Virus record (IMG/VR): IMGVR_UViG_3300033182_001244
Location: 1-48,625 of that record
Source of the DNA: a virus
DNA length: 48,625 nucleotides
Strand: one strand, 5' to 3'
This document shows positions 7,133 through 17,863 of this stretch, piece by piece. The notes below the pieces were generated by a model. It saw only the letters and a program-made list of their open reading frames with translations, made no database searches and was not told the origin of the DNA. The first letter of the stretch is position 1. Each line of letters starts with the position of its first letter. The translations under genes and the position numbers were made by a program.

Positions 7133-10100
7133 TTAAGTTGATGGATTTAAAATGGTTGTACCATCAATATCATATACTATCAATCTACATCTAACACCGT
7201 TTGCATTTATTTCACCTGTGCTTGTTATATCATCATATGCGTTTAATTTTCCATATAATGTTAAATTATTAGGTGAACCATTTTCTCCAATTTGAACACC
7301 ACCGGTATACTTAGTAGTTCCAGAAAATTCGGTGTCGCCAGTAATTTCGAGATCTCCAGAGACACTAACATTTCCGGAAACCGTAAGATCACTCTTATGA
7401 ATACTGTTACCCCAAACTGTCAAATTAGAGTTTTCACTACTTGATCCAATCGAAACATCACCATCTAAATTAGATAGTCCACCAACAGTAATATCTCCAG
7501 CTACAGATAAATTTTCACTAGCTGTTAAATTACTTCCATTAACATCTAATGTTCCTGTTATCGTAGCATCACCATATACGGTTAGGGTAGAAGGATCGTT
7601 TTCTTCTCCAATTGTAGTATCCCCATTAACTGTTAAATCTCCACCCAAATCAGTATTTCCAGTAACACTTAAATTTTCACCCCCTGTAATATTTCCATTA
7701 TTAACAGTTAATGTGCCTGTAATTGTTCCATTACCCCAAACTTTAAAATTAGAATTATTTTTTGATTCACTACCAATTGTCACATTATTAGCTACTAATA
7801 GATTTTTTCCAATTTGTGCTGATAATGTAGAAACTAACCATTGACTAGTACTAACATTTTGTGTTGCTATGATTTTTTCGTTAACTGTCAATATTTTACC
7901 CACGGTGACGTTTTGATCTATAGTTGTATTTCCCGTGACATCAAGATTGGTTCTTACAAAAGTATTTCCAACTAACCAGGTATTTGCGCCACCAACATAT
8001 ACATTTCCAGTTAAACTTGTATTGCCCGAAACGGTTACTGTACCGTCTATGTCAGTATTTGAAACAATATCAAAACTTTTTATTGTTTGTTGATTTTCAT
8101 CAACATATGTTAATGATGTAATAAATCCACTGATACTACTATTACCTGTAACTGTTATTTCTTTGTCAATAACAGTATTGCCGCGAATAAAAACTTCATG
8201 GTTTTTATCAAATGGGCCCAAATAAGTTGTTGAACCATTGATCGTCACAGTGTTCGCAAATGTTGCAGCTCCTGTTAGCGCAAAAGTATTCGAAGCAACG
8301 ATTTTACCCGTAAGTGTAGAATTACCAGAGACTGATAACTTTTTATCTATTACAACATTTTGAGAGACATCCAAATCTTGTTGAAGATATGTGTCTCCTG
8401 TCACTGTCATATCACCATTCATAGCTGTATCTCCCGACATTGACATTCCGCCCGATACAGCTACTCCTCCTGTTGCAGCTATTGCCCCACCTACCGATAA
8501 ATTTCTCTTTACATCTACATCACGCTTTGATATCACATCTCCCCAAAAAGTTAATGTCTGAAATGTTCCATCGTCCGAACCAACTGTAAAATTATTTGAT
8601 ACAGTTACATCATGGTTCATTGCAGTATTTCCGCCAACAGTGACATTTGAAGTTATTTCAACATTACCTAAAATTTCCCATGAACTCGGTGAATAAACAT
8701 CATTATTATTATAATATAATCTCATGGAATAATTTTGAGGTATTTTTGTGCTTTCATTAATCTCACCAGTACCTAGGTAAACATAACCTTCAACAGCATT
8801 ATTGTATGAAATATAGTAAGCGCCGCCTCTTTGATTGTCTGCATTTTCTCCAACACCTAAAATTGCAGATCCAAAATTACTGCCATCTACTGCAAGATAA
8901 GTATGATCACCACCTTTGATGTATACATCTCCATCGATTTTTAGATGACCGTCTTCATACAAAGATGGTTGAGTATCAATATGAACATTTCCCGTAAATT
9001 TTGTTAAACCTAAAACATCTAATTGATATTCTGGATTTGATTTATTAATACCAATACTTCCACCTGCTTCTACTGTTATCAATGATGCAGAAGAATTAGC
9101 AACTTCTAACATTTTTGTTTGTGATACAATAGTATCATTTCTAACGTATAAAGTTGTACCTGTAGTGTCTACTGCTTTGGAAACAAAACTCACTAAATTG
9201 CTGCTATGACCATTCAAAGTAGAAATATGTAATATAGATCCTGTTGTTATACCATCACTAACGATATTAAAAGTATTTTGTGTCGTATTATCAGATACAA
9301 TATTGATAGAGTAATTATCAGAATCTTGATCTATATCAATACCTTTACCTGCCCTCATATTCATATACAATGCGGTTGTTCCTATCGCCTCACTTCTTGC
9401 TTGCTCAATGTTTATCAATTTTCTCAAGTTAGTTGATGTATTTTCATCTCTAACATGCATCAAAGATCCTGAGAATGCCGTATCAGTACCGCCACCATCA
9501 GATAAATTATTATATTTTATATCTAATAGATTACCAGTGGTTATGGTACTTGTCTGTAAATTGAAACCATTAGATGATGTTTGTCCAGAAACAATTGTGG
9601 CCGCACTTTTAGTTCCTCGTGCAGCATTTAAATAAAAACCAACAGTATCATCAGTTGTTGCTTGATGAACATGCAATTTACCAGATAATGGAGCAAATGC
9701 ATTTGCTCCAGCGACTTGTAAAGATCCGCCATGGTCTGTAAGTATTCTTGCTTTTGGATTTGATAATCCTGCAGAAAATTCAATAATATCAGTGGAATTA
9801 ACATATTTTATATAACCCTGATCAACATCTGCTTCATCCCCAAAAAATATGTGAGAATTTTTTGAAGAATTTGATAACAATGTCATTCCAACATTATCAC
9901 TATTTTCTAAAATTAATTCATCACCATTAATGAATTTAGCGGCAACTTGAGCTTGAGTCAATAAATTTTCTAACAATCCATCTTGTGTATTGGCGCTTCC
10001 TGATCTAATATGTACTCTTCCAGAAGATGTTGTAGCTGTACGAGTAATACCATCCCATTCAGGAAAATAACCAATGCCAACGTTGGCATTGGTTACATCA

Positions 10101-10786
10101 GCACCTATTATCATTCCTGTATTTGAAACAATTGTAGAATTTGTATTAATGGTCAAGTCCGAACTGTGAACTATTGTGTCTCTAATAACTTGAGGCTCAA
10201 AATACCCGCCTTCAAAAGTTGCACTGGTGAGAGTATGCGTTCCATCAGTTATCGTCAACTTACCGGTATAATCCGAAGTCATGTAAATATTAGACGCATA
10301 TATTTCCCCATAATTTAATACAAATTGATTTACAGTACCTAAATCACTAACAGTTGCACCATTCAAATCTATAACTGATGCCCCATTCGCTCTTAGTGTT
10401 GCGCCATTTAGATTTATTTCACTGTGATTTAACTGTACATTTTCAATTTTACTGTCTGGAGTCGAACCTGTAATTCTGTCACCGCCATCTAGAAAAATAT
10501 GATGAACATTACCAAGAGATGCTACATTTGCGGAAAGGAAAGTGACATTTGAAGTGCCAGATGAAAAATTAAGTTTATTACCCGCAACCTCATCAGATGA
10601 AACGGTATTCGAAATAATTGTGTTAATACTTACTGTACCCAATGAATCTGCGGAAATTAATGCTGTCGTAGGATTCGAATCCGTGCTCTCATTAATAACA
10701 GTAATCAATTGATTGGTTGTAACTCTCCAATCTTCAAATGTTTGGGTCAGCGTAACTTCATTAATATTAGGTTCGGATAATGCCAT
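7133..10786 (-). CDS. Long repetitive fibre-like structural protein
   Basis: The product is 1217 residues. The N-terminal third is a mixed beta region (INEVTLTQTFEDWRVTTNQLI at the start) and probably carries the virion-binding part. From about residue 640 to the end there are tens of short units of the form (V/L)(T/S)V(S/T/N)GN(T/V)(S/T), such as SVSGNTSLTGN and TVTGNSSISG. That is the look of a trimeric beta-structured shaft. No S74-type intramolecular chaperone or obvious receptor-binding tip is seen; the C-terminus ends LIVYDIDGTTILNPST. The gene occupies the place of T4 genes 11/12/wac between the baseplate genes and gp13, so a tail fibre or a collar fibre (fibritin-like) are both possible. 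GAGGAAAA lies before the ATG. A perfect 28-bp palindrome lies inside it at 10068-10095. Confidence 0.8.
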   Translation of the reverse strand: MALSEPNINEVTLTQTFEDWRVTTNQLITVINESTDSNPTTALISADSLGTVSINTIISNTVSSDEVAGNKLNFSSGTSNVTFLSANVASLGNVHHIFLDGGDRITGSTPDSKIENVQLNHSEINLNGATLRANGASVIDLNGATVSDLGTVNQFVLNYGEIYASNIYMTSDYTGKLTITDGTHTLTSATFEGGYFEPQVIRDTIVHSSDLTINTNSTIVSNTGMIIGADVTNANVGIGYFPEWDGITRTATTSSGRVHIRSGSANTQDGLLENLLTQAQVAAKFINGDELILENSDNVGMTLLSNSSKNSHIFFGDEADVDQGYIKYVNSTDIIEFSAGLSNPKARILTDHGGSLQVAGANAFAPLSGKLHVHQATTDDTVGFYLNAARGTKSAATIVSGQTSSNGFNLQTSTITTGNLLDIKYNNLSDGGGTDTAFSGSLMHVRDENTSTNLRKLINIEQARSEAIGTTALYMNMRAGKGIDIDQDSDNYSINIVSDNTTQNTFNIVSDGITTGSILHISTLNGHSSNLVSFVSKAVDTTGTTLYVRNDTIVSQTKMLEVANSSASLITVEAGGSIGINKSNPEYQLDVLGLTKFTGNVHIDTQPSLYEDGHLKIDGDVYIKGGDHTYLAVDGSNFGSAILGVGENADNQRGGAYYISYNNAVEGYVYLGTGEINESTKIPQNYSMRLYYNNNDVYSPSSWEILGNVEITSNVTVGGNTAMNHDVTVSNNFTVGSDDGTFQTLTFWGDVISKRDVDVKRNLSVGGAIAATGGVAVSGGMSMSGDTAMNGDMTVTGDTYLQQDLDVSQNVVIDKKLSVSGNSTLTGKIVASNTFALTGAATFANTVTINGSTTYLGPFDKNHEVFIRGNTVIDKEITVTGNSSISGFITSLTYVDENQQTIKSFDIVSNTDIDGTVTVSGNTSLTGNVYVGGANTWLVGNTFVRTNLDVTGNTTIDQNVTVGKILTVNEKIIATQNVSTSQWLVSTLSAQIGKNLLVANNVTIGSESKNNSNFKVWGNGTITGTLTVNNGNITGGENLSVTGNTDLGGDLTVNGDTTIGEENDPSTLTVYGDATITGTLDVNGSNLTASENLSVAGDITVGGLSNLDGDVSIGSSSENSNLTVWGNSIHKSDLTVSGNVSVSGDLEITGDTEFSGTTKYTGGVQIGENGSPNNLTLYGKLNAYDDITSTGEINANGVRCRLIVYDIDGTTILNPST
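10068..10095. repeat. Perfect 28-bp palindrome inside the fibre gene
   Basis: The left half reads TAACCAATGCCAAC and the right half is its exact reverse complement with no spacer. On the minus strand it encodes part of NANVGIGY in the fibre protein. It could form a 14-bp hairpin in RNA or a cruciform in DNA. With this base composition, a palindrome this long is expected far less than once in 48 kb. Confidence 0.9.
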
Positions 10787-11006
10787 TGTTTTCCTCGTTA
10801 TTTAATTTATCCAGGATTAACCTCATCATCATCTTTAATTCATCAACATCTTTTTTTAAACTATTTATTTCTTTGGTTTCGTTTTTTAAATCGTTGATTT
10901 GTTTCAATCGTAACCTGTGCTTTTCCAATGCTTTTAAATCTTTTGCGATTAAAGCGTTAGAATGTGAATCTCTATGATATCTAGGATCATCTGTTAAGAT
11001 TTTCAA
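10767..11006 (-). CDS. Small coiled-coil protein
   Basis: The product is 79 residues. It opens MKILTDDPRYHRDSHSNALIAKD, a head that I recall from short hypothetical proteins of marine T4-like phages next to baseplate genes. From about residue 26 it is one charged amphipathic helix (LEKHRLRLKQIND, then INSLKKDVDELKMMMRLILDKL) with heptad spacing typical of a coiled coil. The start ATG overlaps the stop of the 2285-residue DUF4815 gene by 4 bases, and its tail overlaps the start of the fibre gene by 20 bases, so the three are probably translated together. It may be a fibre assembly factor or a trimerising connector between baseplate and fibre. That role is inferred from position and shape only. 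Confidence 0.75.
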   Translation of the reverse strand: MKILTDDPRYHRDSHSNALIAKDLKALEKHRLRLKQINDLKNETKEINSLKKDVDELKMMMRLILDKLNNEENNGIIRT

Positions 11007-14000
11007 GGTTGACCTTCACTATCTAACGCTACCGCCCTAATGTCTGATATTCTAGGTATACCTATAAATGTATCTTGAGCAACACGATTGAGAGCAAAAA
11101 CTATTTTTATAGCAAAAGTTCTAAAATTATTAAATTGTGTACCCGTAGAATTTTTATAGGATATGTATTGATCTTTGGTCTTATATGCAAAGCTCTTAAA
11201 ATCATTCTCGTTTAGAGAGTATGTCGAATTTGCTGTTTCTTGCGTCATCAATATATATGGTTTTTCGTCAAATGGCTCAGAATCTTCTGTGGCCAATACT
11301 TTGTAAAAAACATATATTTCAGATCCTCTTGGTTTATATGCATTTATATAAACTTTTAAATCTCTGGCATCAAAGTTTTCTTCTAATGTCACTCTTCTGG
11401 TAATGTATCTCGCAGAATAATTCCCTCCCGTAGAATGTTCGACATTTGCAGTAAGCATTTCAGAACCTTTTGCCCCTTCACCACTTATTTTTATTACTGC
11501 ACCATCGCCAGCAACATAATCATTGCCCCCATCATAAATAGTCACCGTCGGATTAGTTAAATAACCAGCACCGCCATTCTGTACGACAACTTTATTGATT
11601 ATACCATTCGCATATGCATTTGCTGTCAATGTTGCAACATTAGATCCAATATCAGGACTTGATACTACAAAAACACTTGTATTGCTCAATAAATCATCAT
11701 CATAACCAGATCCTCTATTTGTAATAATTATATCTGAATTGGATATACTTCCATTATTAATTATATTTTCGACACAGATGACACCAAATCTAGTGGAATT
11801 TAAAAACGGAGATATTAGTGTATTTGTTGTTTCAAAATATACATTAATTTGCATACTGTTTGCATATTGAGGATTTCCCGTATCACTGGTATATGTTATT
11901 TGTTTTTGACTATTTAAATCTAAATTCTTATTGATTGTAAATAATTCCGCGGATTCTTTTACACTTGAAGATTTATTAGTAGAATAATATCTAAATTGTG
12001 ATAAAGTTTGTGTAAAGTTTTGAACATCAGTGACAAATTTAATGGTATCAAAAACAGTATTACTATTAGTCAAAGACAATGAGTTTGGTTTATTATCTAA
12101 TCTAGCATAACCACTTTTTTGTGAAAATTCGCACCTATTGACATTAAACATTAGACCGAAATCTTCTTGAGGTATCCAATTGCCTAAATTATTAGGTTTA
12201 AAGAAAGAACCAACATAGGGCTGTTTTGATATAGTACTAGTTGTTCCAGTATGTGATGCGCCCAATTGATACGCATATAGATCATAAATTGAACTATTTG
12301 TTTGTACAACAATAGCATATTCATTAGGAGGCAAATAAACTGGATGATCGAATTTAAAAATAGTTTGTGATCCAATATCCAAATTATTCCTATTCGCAGT
12401 ATATGAGTTTCCTAATGGGGTTTCAGGAAATTCCCCATTAATATTCGGAGTTGGTATACTCGTATTCGCTGTTATTCTGGCAGGAGTTAATACAACTTCT
12501 GTTCCAGGAATCACCGTTGATGCGCTTGGTATGCCATTTATGACAGGTCTCAATTGTAAAATAACAGATTTTTTTGCCGAAACTGATAAATCTTTATGGT
12601 TAAAATATAATGTAACTTTATCAGCAAAAATACCTTCAGGATATTGATTTTTATCAACAATAAAAGTTTGGGCCATTGGATTTAAAAACTCTGAAGATTG
12701 CGATCCTTTAGCATCAAAAGAAACTCTAGAGACTCTTTCTTGAGTCATATCTTCTCTTTTTATTATTAAAGGCCTATGAGATAATATACCAAATTCATTA
12801 TCTAAATTCAAAGCACATCTAGAATAAAATATATCTTCCGCGACAGAAGTTGTTACAGCTGGAATGTTTGAAGGATCATCACACAATCTAAATAAATTCT
12901 CAGAACCAAAATATTTATTCGGTTCAATGTGAAATTTACCCGCCGTAACACCTTCGGAATTAACAATCAATTCACCATCCACATATTCATAATGTCGAAC
13001 TGCTTCAATATTACCTGTTACAGAACTTCTCTCTCCAATAATAGTAACTCCCTCGCCGAATGCTTGTTCATTAGAGATATCCGTAATCATAATCGAACAC
13101 GAATTTATTGAATTTCTATCTGACATATACAAAACTGTGGCCGTATTTCCTGCACTATCACCAGATCCTATAATTCTAATTTTTTCATAATTTCCTGATG
13201 TAGTCTCAAAAACATTTGATGAATTAACTTCTGACAGAGTAATCAAAGATGCCTGTTTAACTTTATGAGTCACTGCAAAATCACCAAAGAACGCATAAAC
13301 ATTTTTTCCTGGTTTTAAACCTTTCGCAACAAAATTTACATACTGTTCTCTTACTCTAGGAACAACACTTAAATTAATTACTTTATTACCAAAAGTTTGA
13401 ACTATTTTTTCAGGAATATTACCACTTTTTATACCAGTTAATGTTTTTTGTTGATTGGTGGTTTTCGCTCTTCGATCATTATCCGCAAAATCGCCTACAT
13501 CTCTAATGCCTTCCTTTATATCATTATTAATTTGTTTACCCGACCAAAGTTCTTCCCAATCATTATAGTGCGTTCCATGGCCATTGTTTAACGGACTATG
13601 TATCCAATTGTCATACTGACCTTCAATATTTACCTTAACATCAACGATTGATGTTTGATCATACCAAATATCAGAAAAAGGGTTCATTTGTAATTGACCA
13701 ATATAATTTTGAATCGAAAATGGATTAATCTTTACAGTATTTTTTGAATTAATTCCTGCTTGTGATATTCCTCCAGTAAATGGCTGACTAACAAAATTAT
13801 TTGATGAAAACGGCAATGTTAACACACCACCATTATTTACTAATGTTGATGGATTGACCTCATCCGTAGTTTTTTTGTATCTATAATCGAAGTTATATGC
13901 GTCTGATGTAAATGTTGGTCTTAAATGTTTATTATCATAATCAATTGATGACGCATAATCGCCATTAAAAACATCACCAATGTTATGACCAGCACATGGA

Positions 14001-17000
14001 TCTACTAAAATACCATTTTTAAATCTATCGTTATTATTTGAATCGGTTATTACTAAGCCATCAGCTTCTTTTTCCAACAAACTTAAGGAAACATAATATT
14101 CAAGATTTTCGATTCTTTTTTCAAGTTTACCAATATCTCTCATGGTATATCTTTTATTTTCAATATACCTAGTTTTTACATCTTTAGGATTAAATGTATA
14201 TGCCGGAAGTTCTAATGAATATAATGTTAGAGCATCTTCATCATCAGGTGGTAATACAGGATTTAAATCCGATATACCTTCTATTATTCTAAAAGATTTA
14301 TCTCTTCCTATTGCAATTTTATCTTTTCTGGGCAAATAATGATCATAACCAACATCTAAACTGAAGTCATAATCGGGAAGTGCTTTTTCATGAAATACAT
14401 TTGATGTTGTCTTTTTATCATTTGTAAATGATTCCCCAAGTACAGTGTCTACGGTATCAATACCAATTCTTTTTGGTCTAAAATCTATAACATCTCTTAA
14501 TTCAAATTTCTGCCCAGTTATCGAACTTGTATAACTAGGAATTAGTTCATATTTGGTATTTCCAGATCCTAGATAATTATAAGATTTAACTGTAAACGGA
14601 CCATAACCCTCATGCTTATAATAATTTACCACTGCCAATACTTGACCTATCGGAGCGGGTTTTCCGGGTTTAAGAGTAATCGTTGAATAATCGTAAAAAT
14701 TATCTCTTTGTCCATCATCAAAACTGAAATTGCTTGTTATGTCAAAAACGCTTGGTGTTTCTCCAATTGCTGATGCAATTGCCGATACCATCATTGTATT
14801 GCTAACATTTTTTGTTGGATCTAATGAATCAACAATTGCTACAACTTCTGCAACATCTGAAATTCTTAAACTATTTGGGGCGCCAGGTCTAACATCTATA
14901 TCGGTTGAAAACGATATCTGCCCCAATAACGCTTGTGTAGTATTTGACGTTACATATTTTTCCAACGTATTAACACCACAAACTGTTGTATTCGCTGATA
15001 CTAAAACTTTTTTACCTAAACTACCCTGAGTAAAATTAGCGTCATCTACAATTGTCGTGGCCACAATATGTAATGTCTTGTTTAAATAATTTGGAGATAA
15101 AGATGAACTGCCTCCATCAGTATCTAAGTTGATTGTCAAAATTTCACCATCACTTGAAATTGACATAGTTCTTCCAGAACTCATTCCAGTAGATGATAAA
15201 CTTGTAAATTCCAAATAATCACCTTCTTGCTGATCGCCATCTTCACCAACAACAGAAACTATATAATTTTGTGATGAATCTAATTCAGACATTAATCCAT
15301 CAACACCTGGATAAAATTTTTCTCCTGCTGGTGCAGTAATTTGCGCAGAATTGGCAACTAAATTTTTGACAAAAGTTCTTTTCATTTTATATTTTACATT
15401 TCCACTGATGTCCTTTACTGCTTTATTTTGTATAGGAAATACCAATGATCTCTGATCATCATTATTACCAAAAAGTATGGTGTCGCCAATATCTGAAGTA
15501 TTTGTCTTTCCTGACAAATCTACATTAAAACCCGCTTCAATTGTTGTTCCATCAGATGATGTTTTAATGCCTGATTTAACATCTTTTATTCCAAAAGAGA
15601 CTGAAAACGATGAACTAGTTGTTGTTGGTTGAGTTAAAGGTTGATCTAATACTGCCGTATATGATGTACCGGGATCTAATACCGTATTAGCTCCAGTATA
15701 TTTCACAATTCTTCTAGTATCAGATGTTGATATACCAAGTGCTGTGGTATTAATTGTAATTGTAGATCCGTAAAGTGAGTTTACTGTTGGAAACTTTGAT
15801 CCATCTAAATGAACCAATAAAGTATTGCTATTTCCTGCTAATACATCTCCTGTGTAATTTTCAAAATCAAAATCAAATACATGCGCATCATAAACTGTTG
15901 GAAAAGTTCTGTGCATAGTTCTTGCAGTAGATGGATTTGAAATATTCGTTGTGTATACATCATTAACTGCGTCATCTCTAAAAGAATAATAATCAATTTG
16001 TCTTAGTCTTGCAGTACCAATTTTTGTATTGGAGATTGTATTCTCATTAGTAGTATCGATGGCAACAAATTTAATATCAGAATTTGAATCATGTATTAAA
16101 ATATTTTCTGTTGCTAAAGTAGCATCTGTTCGAGTTGTAGATGGCCATTTAACAATATGCAAATCAATTAAATCCATGCCCGAACCTTTTGCTGATCCGG
16201 CTGATGTATTCACCCCAGTATCAAAAGTTGTATTTGACCAGACATCTGTAATTCTAAAGTATGGTCCAAAATCTACTCCTTGACTTTCATTTACGACTGT
16301 TCTAAAATCTCTGGCTTTATTGACATCTAAATAAGTTGTACTGACAGTTTCAAATTCAAACCCTTTAACATATGCTTTTCCTGGACCGACACATGCTGAC
16401 AATTTTTTGGAATTGCCTATTTTTTGTCTTGGAGAACCATCACCTAATGTAGTAGGCGAAGATATTGAAAATGCGGTTGTATTGGCAAGGGTAGAAATTA
16501 TTGCTGTTTTATTAATATTTCCAGATAAAAACATCTCATCACCAAGATTAAAATCTCTAATAATATTTGTACCCTCACCAACAATAATTTGAGATGTTGA
16601 TGTCGCTGATCTATTTGTAGAATAACCAACTGTTCTATGATTTTGAATATCTAATGAAAATGGTTTTACTGTGAAATCACCAGATTGTTCGTATGTTCTT
16701 CTGGCCATTGTTTTTTCAATATCACCTATAATAGGATATTTAACTTCTTCTACAACTTGACCATTTTCTATTCTAAGAAGTTCTATAAAATTTTGACTAG
16801 AATTTTTTTCAATCGGATCTACTATACCTTTTACGTACTGTATTGGACCAGAAGATACTATTGGTGGTTTTCCATTTATTATATAACTGAATTGTGTTGT
16901 ACTCGGAACAGTTGCAATAGAAAATTTACCATTATATTCTGGACTATCCGAATCTGTTACTACAATAGTATCACCAACTTTTAATAAATGGTCTGAAGCG

Positions 17001-17860
17001 GTGGTTATATTAACAACCCCTGATTTACCATCAGGATTTACCGAAAAAGTTGCTCCATCAGGAATAATTGTTGCACCTTTTTCAAAATTATTTTTCTTTT
17101 CAAGTGATAAGTAAACTTTATATCTATTTGCACCAGGAGCAGTATGATTAGGACTTCCTATTGCATTGTCTAATAATTGATCATCTTCTATAGATGATAC
17201 AATTTCCTCATTGATACTCAGTCCAATTCTATAAGTGGGATTTTTTTTATATTTGTCCAAAACAATTGTTTGAGGCTCCACATATACAAAATAACCCCCA
17301 ACATAAAAAACACCCTCATCAACACTAATTATAGACCCATCACCTGTGCTCAAACTAGTTGATAATTCGATTGACCCATTTAATCCTTGGTCAACACCCG
17401 CTGCATTTGCAAAATAAACAATTTCTTCATCTGGAGTTGATATAACTTCATCGTCTAAAAATAAAGTATCATCTGTATAATTAATGAATAGTGTATTCTG
17501 ATCTTTTGTTGTAAATTCCGTTGCCGTTATTACCTCTGCCCGGGCCCCAGATGTCTGTCCCACAATAGTTTTACCAATAAAATTCAATACATTGATTTCT
17601 TGACCCAAATAATTCACTTTAACTTTTAAAGATTTAATTTTCGTATTTAATGTTAGATCACATCCAAAAACTTTTGATCCATTTCTATAAATAGAACTTC
17701 CAACCTTTTCAATTTGGTTTTGTAATAATGACTGGAGTTGGGTCAATTCTCTTGCCTGAATAGAATAGCCTGGTCTAAACAATATTTTGAGAAATTTATT
17801 TTCTTCTTTGAAATCATCAAAATATGGATATATGTTAAAATCTTGAGTTAATTTTGGCAT
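11003..17860 (-). CDS. Giant DUF4815 baseplate/structural protein
   Basis: This is a 2285-residue virion protein. The N-terminus (FNIYPYFDDFKEENKFLKILF, then RPGYSIQARELTQLQSLLQNQI) is the signature of DUF4815, a family in marine T4-like phages that I take to be baseplate or fibre-attachment proteins. Near residue 80 a FIGKTIVGQTSGARAEV unit, near residue 280 a HLLKVGDTIVVTDSDSPEYNG unit, and near the C-terminus two GYDDD / GYLTNPTVTIYDGG units are modules shared with other proteins here. The rest is long beta-rich sequence with VYINAYKPRGSEIYVFYKV near the end. It stands where T4 has genes 9-12 and ends 4 bases into the coiled-coil gene. TGGAGT precedes the ATG. A role in the outer baseplate is inferred from position. 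Confidence 0.85.
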   Translation of the reverse strand: MPKLTQDFNIYPYFDDFKEENKFLKILFRPGYSIQARELTQLQSLLQNQIEKVGSSIYRNGSKVFGCDLTLNTKIKSLKVKVNYLGQEINVLNFIGKTIVGQTSGARAEVITATEFTTKDQNTLFINYTDDTLFLDDEVISTPDEEIVYFANAAGVDQGLNGSIELSTSLSTGDGSIISVDEGVFYVGGYFVYVEPQTIVLDKYKKNPTYRIGLSINEEIVSSIEDDQLLDNAIGSPNHTAPGANRYKVYLSLEKKNNFEKGATIIPDGATFSVNPDGKSGVVNITTASDHLLKVGDTIVVTDSDSPEYNGKFSIATVPSTTQFSYIINGKPPIVSSGPIQYVKGIVDPIEKNSSQNFIELLRIENGQVVEEVKYPIIGDIEKTMARRTYEQSGDFTVKPFSLDIQNHRTVGYSTNRSATSTSQIIVGEGTNIIRDFNLGDEMFLSGNINKTAIISTLANTTAFSISSPTTLGDGSPRQKIGNSKKLSACVGPGKAYVKGFEFETVSTTYLDVNKARDFRTVVNESQGVDFGPYFRITDVWSNTTFDTGVNTSAGSAKGSGMDLIDLHIVKWPSTTRTDATLATENILIHDSNSDIKFVAIDTTNENTISNTKIGTARLRQIDYYSFRDDAVNDVYTTNISNPSTARTMHRTFPTVYDAHVFDFDFENYTGDVLAGNSNTLLVHLDGSKFPTVNSLYGSTITINTTALGISTSDTRRIVKYTGANTVLDPGTSYTAVLDQPLTQPTTTSSSFSVSFGIKDVKSGIKTSSDGTTIEAGFNVDLSGKTNTSDIGDTILFGNNDDQRSLVFPIQNKAVKDISGNVKYKMKRTFVKNLVANSAQITAPAGEKFYPGVDGLMSELDSSQNYIVSVVGEDGDQQEGDYLEFTSLSSTGMSSGRTMSISSDGEILTINLDTDGGSSSLSPNYLNKTLHIVATTIVDDANFTQGSLGKKVLVSANTTVCGVNTLEKYVTSNTTQALLGQISFSTDIDVRPGAPNSLRISDVAEVVAIVDSLDPTKNVSNTMMVSAIASAIGETPSVFDITSNFSFDDGQRDNFYDYSTITLKPGKPAPIGQVLAVVNYYKHEGYGPFTVKSYNYLGSGNTKYELIPSYTSSITGQKFELRDVIDFRPKRIGIDTVDTVLGESFTNDKKTTSNVFHEKALPDYDFSLDVGYDHYLPRKDKIAIGRDKSFRIIEGISDLNPVLPPDDEDALTLYSLELPAYTFNPKDVKTRYIENKRYTMRDIGKLEKRIENLEYYVSLSLLEKEADGLVITDSNNNDRFKNGILVDPCAGHNIGDVFNGDYASSIDYDNKHLRPTFTSDAYNFDYRYKKTTDEVNPSTLVNNGGVLTLPFSSNNFVSQPFTGGISQAGINSKNTVKINPFSIQNYIGQLQMNPFSDIWYDQTSIVDVKVNIEGQYDNWIHSPLNNGHGTHYNDWEELWSGKQINNDIKEGIRDVGDFADNDRRAKTTNQQKTLTGIKSGNIPEKIVQTFGNKVINLSVVPRVREQYVNFVAKGLKPGKNVYAFFGDFAVTHKVKQASLITLSEVNSSNVFETTSGNYEKIRIIGSGDSAGNTATVLYMSDRNSINSCSIMITDISNEQAFGEGVTIIGERSSVTGNIEAVRHYEYVDGELIVNSEGVTAGKFHIEPNKYFGSENLFRLCDDPSNIPAVTTSVAEDIFYSRCALNLDNEFGILSHRPLIIKREDMTQERVSRVSFDAKGSQSSEFLNPMAQTFIVDKNQYPEGIFADKVTLYFNHKDLSVSAKKSVILQLRPVINGIPSASTVIPGTEVVLTPARITANTSIPTPNINGEFPETPLGNSYTANRNNLDIGSQTIFKFDHPVYLPPNEYAIVVQTNSSIYDLYAYQLGASHTGTTSTISKQPYVGSFFKPNNLGNWIPQEDFGLMFNVNRCEFSQKSGYARLDNKPNSLSLTNSNTVFDTIKFVTDVQNFTQTLSQFRYYSTNKSSSVKESAELFTINKNLDLNSQKQITYTSDTGNPQYANSMQINVYFETTNTLISPFLNSTRFGVICVENIINNGSISNSDIIITNRGSGYDDDLLSNTSVFVVSSPDIGSNVATLTANAYANGIINKVVVQNGGAGYLTNPTVTIYDGGNDYVAGDGAVIKISGEGAKGSEMLTANVEHSTGGNYSARYITRRVTLEENFDARDLKVYINAYKPRGSEIYVFYKVLATEDSEPFDEKPYILMTQETANSTYSLNENDFKSFAYKTKDQYISYKNSTGTQFNNFRTFAIKIVFALNRVAQDTFIGIPRISDIRAVALDSEGQP

Positions 17861-17863
17861 TAG

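Noticed and set aside
7130-7137. CTTAAATA on the minus strand before gp13.
   Set aside because: It spans the fibre gene stop and would put the start site on the ribosome site. gp13 is probably co-transcribed.
10799-10805. TTAAATA on the minus strand before the fibre gene as a late promoter.
   Set aside because: It lies inside the coiled-coil gene, departs from the CTAAATA/TATAAATA forms and leaves only a few bases of leader. In an AT-rich genome such a match is easy by chance.
14730-15029. Plus-strand ORF of 99 residues inside the DUF4815 gene.
   Set aside because: It is fully inside a well supported gene on the other strand, with no ribosome site or recognisable protein.
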